Assembly: GCF_021412625.1 (NCBI RefSeq)
Contig: NZ_JAKCFI010000004.1
Location: 62,001-126,000 of the forward strand
Source of the DNA: Myxococcus stipitatus
GTDB taxonomy: Bacteria > Myxococcota > Myxococcia > Myxococcales > Myxococcaceae
Reading direction: 5' to 3'
Length of the DNA stretch: 64,000 bases
Part shown: positions 58,535 through 64,000 of the stretch, in pieces
Layout of the letters: every line of letters starts with the position of its first letter
How positions within the stretch are numbered: position 1 is the first letter of the stretch
The notes under the pieces: model-generated
Databases searched by the model: none
Told to the model about the DNA's origin: nothing
Seen by the model: the letters and a program-made list of their open reading frames with translations, nothing else
Program-made: the position numbers and the translations under genes

Positions 58535-59827
58535 CTACTGGCACGCGAAGGTGTACGTGCCCGGCGTGCTCCAGGTGCCGTCGGGGTTGATGTTCCGCAC
58601 GGTGTAGCCGCTGATCGGGTACTGGGTGCTCCAGCAGTCGCGGGCCCGCACGTCGTTGCGCACGGCGGAGGACAAATCCCAGTTGCCCAGGCGGCGCAGC
58701 TTCTCGTAGGCGGCCACGCGGTCGATGGCGTCGATCCAGGTGGAGTCCGCGGCCAGCACGTCGCGGCGCTTCTCCAGGAACTTCTGGAGCCAGGCCGTCT
58801 CCGTGATTCCGTTGTAGCCCACCACCGGCGCCACCTGACCGCTGTTGCCCACGGCGGTGTTGGCCGCGCGAATCATGCTCTTCGCGCCGGACTCGCCGTG
58901 GTTGATGTACGCGTCGTAGAGCGCCATGCGCGACAGCGCGGTGGCCAGCCCCCACTTGCGCGCCTCCGCCATGGCCGGCGCGTAGTACAGCGCGTCGCTC
59001 ACCTGGTCCTGGCACGCCTTGAAGTCCGCGCGCGTCGTCGTGTTGTTGTAGCTGGCCGCCCAGTCCGCCACCCAGTTGCCGACGACGTCCAGCTCCGCGG
59101 TGGACGCCTGCGACTGGCCCGTGGACAGGAAGCGGTTGTTGATGGTGGTGAGCCCCGGCATGTACTTGGCCAGCAGGTTGCCGTTTCCGGCGCTGCGCAG
59201 ATTCACGTAGCACTGCACCACCTGGATGGCGTCGCCCGTGCCGGTGCAGAAGCCCGCGCGCCCGTTGGTGTAGCCGCGCCCGTCGTCGATGTTCTCCGAA
59301 TACGCGTAGTCCAGCGTGGGCGTGTCGTTCTCCCAGATGCTGGTGAGCGCCTCGGCCACCTTCTTCTGGTTCACCGTCAGCCCGGGCACCGGCTCCGGAG
59401 TCGTGCCGCCACAACCCGGGTCGGTGATGGTGACGTTGCTCGCCGTCCAGGACGCGTTCGAGTTCGTCGAGTAATAGAACGTGTACGACGCGTTGGGGGC
59501 CACCGTCAGGCCGGACGTGCGTGAGTAGACACACGTGGTGCCCGTCTGCGTGTGCGTCCAGCCCGGCTCGTCGTAATCACACGTCACGCCGCTGGGGACG
59601 CCGAACGAAATCGTCGGCGACGTCATCGCGCTCGCGCCCGTGTTCTTGAACACCAGGGTGCCCCAGTAGTCCGGGCCGTCATACGTGTTCGTCGTCACGG
59701 TGTACGAACACGCCGCGAGGCCTCGCGGCGCCAGGGACTCCTCCTCGGAGCCTCCACGCGCTCCCGCCTCGCCACAGCCCACGAGCGCCCACCCCAACCC
59801 CACCAGCGCCCACGTTCGATATTTCAT
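58535..59827 (-). CDS. GH46 chitosanase with N-terminal carbohydrate-binding domain, lipoprotein
   Basis: A 430-residue secreted glycosidase. MKYRTWALVGLGWALVGC is a lipoprotein signal. Residues 40-140 form a CBM2-like beta-sandwich (TNTYDGPDYWGTLVFKNTG...SWTASNVTI). The catalytic domain starts near 150: Glu166 in ALTSIWENDTP (acid) and Asp182 in NIDDGRGYT (base) align with Glu22 and Asp40 of the Streptomyces enzyme, followed by AGFCTGTGDA. It cuts chitosan, for example in fungal walls, which fits a predatory lifestyle. Keeping a lipid anchor would hold it on the cell. ATG 59827. Confidence 0.93.
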   Translation of the reverse strand: MKYRTWALVGLGWALVGCGEAGARGGSEEESLAPRGLAACSYTVTTNTYDGPDYWGTLVFKNTGASAMTSPTISFGVPSGVTCDYDEPGWTHTQTGTTCVYSRTSGLTVAPNASYTFYYSTNSNASWTASNVTITDPGCGGTTPEPVPGLTVNQKKVAEALTSIWENDTPTLDYAYSENIDDGRGYTNGRAGFCTGTGDAIQVVQCYVNLRSAGNGNLLAKYMPGLTTINNRFLSTGQSQASTAELDVVGNWVADWAASYNNTTTRADFKACQDQVSDALYYAPAMAEARKWGLATALSRMALYDAYINHGESGAKSMIRAANTAVGNSGQVAPVVGYNGITETAWLQKFLEKRRDVLAADSTWIDAIDRVAAYEKLRRLGNWDLSSAVRNDVRARDCWSTQYPISGYTVRNINPDGTWSTPGTYTFACQ

Positions 59828-60025
59828 CCATGTCGAATCATTCCGGCCGTATCCCATGCGCGACCTCCCGCTGAATGGCTGTCATTGCTATAGCCGAAAG
59901 ACAGGAAAAGCAGTCGAAACTTCCGACGCCTGCCCGTCCGCCGTCCGGTCGTGAGGGCTTCCGTCCGAGCGCGAACCGGAGTGCATACCCTTCGTCGAGG
60001 ACACATCGACGCGAGGAGGGATGGG

Positions 60026-60295
60026 ATGTCTTTGGAAACGATTCTGGTCTGGGCGGTCATCGGCCTCATCGCCGGATGGTTGGCGTCGGCCGTGGTCGGT
60101 GGCGGCTATGGCCTGGTGGGCGACATCGTGGTGGGCGTGGTGGGCGCCTTCCTGGGCGGCTTCATCTTCCGGGCGCTGGGTGCGGGGCAGCCCTTCGGCG
60201 GATTGGCGGGAACCATCTTCGTGGCCTTCATCGGGGCGGTGGTGCTGCTGCTCATCTTGAGAGCCATCCACTCGACGACCGTCCGGAGAACCTGA
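60026..60295 (+). CDS. GlsB/YeaQ/YmgE family membrane protein
   Basis: An 89-residue protein with three hydrophobic helices. ILVWAVIGLIAGWLASAVVGGGYGLVGDIVVGVVGAFLGG carries the glycine-rich family repeat. GAGGAGGG lies just upstream of ATG 60026. Family members are envelope-stress membrane proteins of unclear function. Divergent from the chitosanase gene. Confidence 0.93.
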   Translation: MSLETILVWAVIGLIAGWLASAVVGGGYGLVGDIVVGVVGAFLGGFIFRALGAGQPFGGLAGTIFVAFIGAVVLLLILRAIHSTTVRRT

Positions 60296-60319
60296 GTGAC
60301 GGCCGGAGGAGGGCTCAGG
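60291..60319. terminator. stop-codon hairpin between convergent genes
   Basis: CCTGAG (60291-60296) pairs with CTCAGG (60314-60319); each arm holds one gene's stop codon. Loop is 17 bases. Confidence 0.4.
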
Positions 60320-60953
60320 CGCCGCGCCAGCCCTCCACGGCCGTCACGACCGCGGCGAGCACCATGAGTCCACCGACCACGCGCGCCACGTACCGGCTGG
60401 CGGAGGGACGTGCCTCCAGCCAGCCGCGCGCGCGCCCGGCGACCAGCGCGATGGCGCCGTACACCACCGCCTGGGTCAGCGCGATGATGGCACCGAGCAC
60501 CAGCGCCTGGAGCCACAGCGGACCGTACTCCTCGCGCAGGAACTGGGGGAACACCGCCAGCATGAAGACGTAGGCCTTCGGGTTGAGCAGGTTGGTGAGC
60601 GCGCCCTGGCGGAAGGTCGCCAGCGACGAGCGGCGCGCCTGGGCCGCTTCCGCCTGGAAGGCCGCTCCCGCGCCGCGCAAGAGCGACAGGCCCACCCACG
60701 CCACGTACAGCGCGCCCGCCCACAAGAGGGCGTTGAAGGCCGCGGGCAGGACCGTCAGCAGCACCGCGACGCCCGTCGCGCCCACCGCGACGTGACAGAC
60801 CCCACCGGCGATGATGCCCGCCACCGCGGACAGCCCCGCGCGCCGCCCCCCGACCAGGGAGCTGGCCAGGACGAAGGCCATGTCTAGCCCGGGCAGCACG
60901 ACGATGCCGAACACCAGGACGAAGAACAGCCAGAGATGGGAGGTGTGGACCAT
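60315..60953 (-). CDS. LysE/RhtB-family amino acid exporter
   Basis: A 212-residue protein with about six membrane helices. The N-terminal motif VVLPGLDMAFVLASSLVGGRRAG and GALTNLLNPKAYVFMLAVFPQF are typical of LysE-type exporters of amino acids or homoserine lactones. ATG 60953. It is divergent from the WYL regulator, which is a likely controller, though not proven. Confidence 0.92.
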   Translation of the reverse strand: MVHTSHLWLFFVLVFGIVVLPGLDMAFVLASSLVGGRRAGLSAVAGIIAGGVCHVAVGATGVAVLLTVLPAAFNALLWAGALYVAWVGLSLLRGAGAAFQAEAAQARRSSLATFRQGALTNLLNPKAYVFMLAVFPQFLREEYGPLWLQALVLGAIIALTQAVVYGAIALVAGRARGWLEARPSASRYVARVVGGLMVLAAVVTAVEGWRGA

Positions 60954-61210
60954 GGGCTCCGCGCGCCTTTCGCCCCCGAAGGGGCCACGTGCCCCGGCGC
61001 GTCCGGGCCAGGGCACGCGGCGGACCCTACGGGGCATCTAGGGCGGAACCGGTCCTCATTCGGACGTGGCCCGGCGGGCGGGTCCGCGCGGGGGGCTCAG
61101 ACCTCCGGGCCCCCGCACACCGGGTAGGAATGCCGCGGGTCGTCGCCGGGTGGAGTGCTTCGACCTGGAGTGTACGTGAGCCCCGCGTCGAGGCATTAGT
61201 CTGCCGCCCC

Positions 61211-62161
61211 ATGTCTCGCCCCACGACCCGCGTGCTCACCGTGCTCGAGCTGCTCCAGACCCACGGGCGGATGACCGGCTCGGAGCTGGCGCGCAGGCTC
61301 GACGTGGACCCGCGCACGGTGCGTCGCTACATCGTGAAGCTGGAGGAGCTGGGCATCCCCGTCATGGCGGAGCGGGGGCGCGACGGGGCCTACCTGCTGG
61401 TGGCGGGCTTCAAGCTGCCGCCCATGGTGTTCACGGACGACGAGGCGCTGGCGCTGTCGGTGGGCCTGCTGGCCGCGCGAGGGCTGGGGCTGTCCGAGGC
61501 CGCGCCCGCGGTGGCCAGCGCCCAGGCCAAGCTGGAGCGGGTGATGCCCGCGCCGCTCAAGCGCCGCGTGCGCGCGGTGGACGAGACGGTGACGCTGGAC
61601 TTCTCCCGCTCGCGCGTGACGTTGGACAACAGCGCCCTGGTCTCCCTGAGCGCGGCGGCCCAGGGCCGCCAGCGCGTGCGGCTGCGCTACCAGTCCGCTC
61701 GCGAGGAGGTGAGCGAGCGCGACTTCGACCCGTACGGGCTCGCCTGGCGCGCGGGGCGCTGGTACGTGGTGGGCGTGTGTCACCTGCGCGGCGGCCTGCG
61801 CACCTTCCGGTTGGACCGGGTGCGCGGCGTCGAGCCGCTCGACGCGCGTTTCGAGCGACCCGAGGACTTCGACGCGCTGGCGCACGTGACGCTCGCGGTG
61901 GCCACGCTGCCGCGCGCGTTCGCCGTGGAGGTGCTGCTCGACACGCGCCTCGAGGTGGCGCGGCGCGAGCTGTTCGCCACCCTGGGCGTGCTGGAGGCCG
62001 TCCCCGAGGGCGTGGTGCTGCGCGGCCAGACGGACGACCTGGACTGGTTCGCGCGGGAGCTGTCCCGGCTGCCCTTCGGCTTCCAGGTGCGCGGCCCCGC
62101 GTCCCTGCGCGACGCGCTCGAGGCCCACGCCCGGCGGCTGCTGGCGCGTGCCCGGCCCTGA
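61211..62161 (+). CDS. WYL-domain transcriptional regulator
   Basis: A 316-residue regulator. Residues 1-60 are a winged helix-turn-helix (RMTGSELARRLDVDPRTVRRYIVKLEELGIPV). Residues about 140-225 are a WYL domain, with FDPYGLAWRAGRWYVVGVCHLRGGLRTFRLDRV as the signature; a WCX-type end follows. WYL domains bind small ligands or nucleic acid. It may govern the divergent LysE gene across the 257-base gap. Confidence 0.93.
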   Translation: MSRPTTRVLTVLELLQTHGRMTGSELARRLDVDPRTVRRYIVKLEELGIPVMAERGRDGAYLLVAGFKLPPMVFTDDEALALSVGLLAARGLGLSEAAPAVASAQAKLERVMPAPLKRRVRAVDETVTLDFSRSRVTLDNSALVSLSAAAQGRQRVRLRYQSAREEVSERDFDPYGLAWRAGRWYVVGVCHLRGGLRTFRLDRVRGVEPLDARFERPEDFDALAHVTLAVATLPRAFAVEVLLDTRLEVARRELFATLGVLEAVPEGVVLRGQTDDLDWFARELSRLPFGFQVRGPASLRDALEAHARRLLARARP

Positions 62162-62167
62162 GGGCGG

Positions 62168-62773
62168 CTACCGGGCGCGCCGCCGGGGCGCGGACGCCGC
62201 GCGCGCGGACTTGTTCGCGCAGGCCGTCTTGCCACAGAAGCGGCGCTTGCCCGCGGTCGACTCGTCCAGGAAGACGACGGCGCAGCCATCCTGCGGACAG
62301 ATGCGCACGCGCTCGGCGAGCGGACCGCCGAGCAGCTCCGCGGCCTCGCGCGCCACCGCCGACAGCTGTCCGCGCACGCCCGCGCCGGCCCACATCAACC
62401 CGCGCGGCCCCAGCTGCGGCGCGGGGGGCGGCTCGGACGCCCAGCGGTTGACGATGGCGCGGTCCCTGGCGGAGAAGCTCTCGCCGCGCGTGCGCGCCAC
62501 CGCCAGCCGGTAGATGCCCTCGCGCAGCTCCCGGGCCGCCACCAGCTCCTCGGGCGAGGCCTGCTGCGGCTGCGCCGTCAGCCCCGCCGCCACCAGCCAG
62601 CGGCTCAGGTCGTTCGTCGTCTGGAGCCGGTCCACCGGCGCCGTGAATCGCCCGGCCAGCGTCGCCGCCAGGTCCAGCGCCAGTCGTCCCGCGCCGAACT
62701 TGAAGTCATCCCGGGGTTCGCTCCTGGGGGGAGTGGACGGAGGGGGCGCGGCGCGGCGGTGTCGGACGGGCAT
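62168..62773 (-). CDS. CGNR-like zinc-finger regulator (ABATE domain)
   Basis: A 201-residue protein. Residues 25-130 match the ABATE-type N-terminal domain (GAGRLALDLAATLAGR...RLQTTNDLSRWL). The C-terminal zinc ribbon reads CPQDGCAVVFLDES then KRRFCGKTACANK, so the usual CGNR tetrad is replaced by CANK. The zinc ligands are kept. Family members are transcription regulators of unknown ligand. ATG 62773. It converges on the WYL gene. Confidence 0.85.
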   Translation of the reverse strand: MPVRHRRAAPPPSTPPRSEPRDDFKFGAGRLALDLAATLAGRFTAPVDRLQTTNDLSRWLVAAGLTAQPQQASPEELVAARELREGIYRLAVARTRGESFSARDRAIVNRWASEPPPAPQLGPRGLMWAGAGVRGQLSAVAREAAELLGGPLAERVRICPQDGCAVVFLDESTAGKRRFCGKTACANKSARAASAPRRRAR

Positions 62774-62866
62774 GAAGGCTCTCTGAGGGGGATTGGTGGA
62801 ACGGCAACCAAGCTACCCCGAATGCGCCGCCCTGTCCGGTGAATGTCGGGGTCGACGCGCCTGACC

Positions 62867-63541
62867 TCACGGGTTCCACACCACGTCGAACAACACCGCG
62901 TAGTGCGCGGTCGCCGCGGCGATGACCATGAGATGGAAGACCTCGTGGTAACCGAAGAAGGCGGGGATCGGGTCCGGCCAGCGCCTCGCGTAGACGACGG
63001 CGCCCAGGGCGTAGCAGACGCCGCCGGCCACGAGCCACGCGGCGCGCGTGGCGCCAATCACGCCGGGCAGGCGCAGCATGACGGGGGTGGCCAGGGCGCC
63101 CAGCAGGACGTAGAGGACCGAGCGGACGCCGCGCGAGCCGGAGATGCCCGCCAGCGACAGGCCCGCGCCGGTGAGCGCGCACGGCCACATGAGCCACAGC
63201 AACCGGCGCGTCCAGGCGTCCGGCGCGTCGAGCGTGGCCAGCGGGGTGAACGTCCCCGCGATGAGCAGGTAGATGGCCGCGTGGTCCAGGCGCCGCAGGC
63301 GCTGGTGCGCGGCGGGGCTCCAGTCCGGGCAGTGGTAGGTCGCGCTGGCGCCGAACATCAGCGCCAGCGTCGCGCCGAAGACGCCATCCGCCAGGCGCTG
63401 GACGCCCTGGACCGGCGCCCGCAGCAACACCAGGCCGCCGGCGAGCGCCGCCAGGAAGGCGACCGCGTGGGAGAGGCCGCGCAGCCGGGGCTTCACCTCG
63501 GAGCCGAGCGCGGGGGACGAGGAGGGAGCGGGAGACACCAT
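62867..63541 (-). CDS. TrhA/hemolysin III family membrane protein
   Basis: A 224-residue protein with seven helices. GASATYHCPDW, RLDHAAIYLLIAGTFTPLA and YHEVFHLMVIAAATAHYAVLF are the metal-binding His/Asp motifs of the PAQR-like TrhA family, which adjusts membrane fluidity and lipid balance rather than acting as a true hemolysin. ATG 63541. Confidence 0.95.
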   Translation of the reverse strand: MVSPAPSSSPALGSEVKPRLRGLSHAVAFLAALAGGLVLLRAPVQGVQRLADGVFGATLALMFGASATYHCPDWSPAAHQRLRRLDHAAIYLLIAGTFTPLATLDAPDAWTRRLLWLMWPCALTGAGLSLAGISGSRGVRSVLYVLLGALATPVMLRLPGVIGATRAAWLVAGGVCYALGAVVYARRWPDPIPAFFGYHEVFHLMVIAAATAHYAVLFDVVWNP

Positions 63542-63873
63542 GCCCGGGTGGTAGCCCGGGGCCGTCACGGCCGCGTCAGCGACGCGGACTCCGCGTCCGA
63601 CCGTGGACGTCTACGCGCCGCGGCATCATCCGCTCGTCGACAGAGCTCACTCCCGCATGTCTCGTCCCGAGCGGCGTGGAATTCCAGACATGCCGGCCGG
63701 AGCGCTGTCTGGGTTTGTCCGCCCGCCTGCCCCCGCCGCGAGTCTTTGACGGTGCGTCCGGGCTACCGAATATTCCAGATGTATCATGGTTCCCAGGGGG
63801 AGCGGTGTATCATCCGGGTCTCGGTCCACCCATTTGATGCGGTGTGAGGATTTGGGCATATCGTGACGCACCC
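63542..63873. promoter_or_regulatory. 332-base divergent intergenic region with a promoter-like stretch
   Basis: No gene is visible. TTGACG at 63746-63751, followed after 17 bases by AATATT (63769-63774), is a fair -35/-10 pair for the rightward gene. Downstream, TGTATCAT occurs twice as a direct repeat (63780-63787 and 63806-63813), 26 bases apart, and may be an operator. Confidence 0.35.
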
Positions 63874-64000
63874 ATGACTCAGCCGCAGACCCAGTCCCAG
63901 GTGGTCGAAGTCAACCTCGAGCGCCTCGAGCGCATCCGCGACGTGCTGGCGATGATCTCCCTGGGGGAGTTCGATCCGGACCAGCACCTCATCCCGGTGG
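63874..64000 (+). CDS. unidentified protein, N-terminal fragment
   Basis: Only 42 codons are in the window, starting at ATG 63874. The sequence MTQPQTQSQVVEVNLERLERIRDVLAMISLGEFDPDQ shows a leucine-rich helix. In myxobacteria such openings occur in STAS or sensor-type regulatory proteins, but the fragment is too short to assign. Confidence 0.6.
   Translation, partial: MTQPQTQSQVVEVNLERLERIRDVLAMISLGEFDPDQHLIPV

Noticed and set aside
59878-59897. TGGCTGTCATTGCT as a possible sigma-54 promoter in the chitosanase/GlsB gap
   Set aside because: GG and GC are eight bases apart, not ten.

Overview
The window reads as chromosomal DNA of a myxobacterium, most likely Myxococcaceae (Myxococcus, Corallococcus or Pyxidicoccus relatives). 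The reasons are uniformly very high GC with strong G/C third-position bias, dense small lipoproteins, two complete and one partial NtrC-type sigma-54 activators, orphan histidine kinases, TPR and beta-propeller proteins, and secreted hydrolases typical of a predatory soil bacterium. This is inference from content; there is no rRNA marker here. I see no tRNA, rRNA, CRISPR array, insertion sequence or prophage.

Layout. 1-7.5 kb: the 3' end of a sigma-54 activator, a C39-like secreted protein, a large L,D-transpeptidase lipoprotein, then a leftward operon of cyclophilin lipoprotein, esterase and YjbQ, and a separate lipase-like hydrolase. 7.6-13.4 kb: a tight six-gene rightward operon around polyamine chemistry: SpeD, a DUF4178 zinc-ribbon membrane protein, a 53-residue membrane peptide, a DUF350 membrane protein, a membrane-embedded spermidine synthase and a Tat-type flavoprotein. 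It is the best candidate for an incompletely described system. 13.6-24.2 kb: a sulfatase, an Omp85 outer-membrane operon, a two-gene module that looks like an effector with its partner, and small lipoproteins. 24.2-26.8 kb: an NtrYX-like two-component pair. 26.9-31.6 kb: a membrane protein, fused trehalose-phosphate synthase/phosphatase, and a beta-lactamase-fold protein that has lost its catalytic residues. 31.7-42.4 kb: a giant TPR/DUF3857/transglutaminase protein, M1 aminopeptidase, beta-propeller protein, ComF and two small Cys-rich exported proteins. 42.5-46.8 kb: housekeeping genes (gpmI, an RtcB-family ligase, rlmH, rsfS). 46.8-64 kb: an outer-membrane barrel, a coiled-coil exported protein, a sigma-54 activator, NUDIX, an UndA-like diiron oxidase candidate, a six-helix chemoreceptor, a sensor kinase, a sirtuin, an acyltransferase, a GH46 chitosanase, a LysE exporter next to a WYL regulator, a CGNR-like regulator, a TrhA membrane protein and the start of an unidentified gene.

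How the genes work together. SpeD makes decarboxylated S-adenosylmethionine and the membrane SpeE would transfer its aminopropyl group; the zinc-ribbon, DUF350 and tiny membrane proteins place this at the envelope. The cell-envelope theme continues with L,D-transpeptidase, Omp85, acyltransferase and many lipoproteins. Many convergent gene pairs end in hairpins, and in six of them the two TGA stop codons themselves lie in opposite arms of one inverted repeat. Three genes (speD, rlmH, acyltransferase) appear to need CTG start codons.
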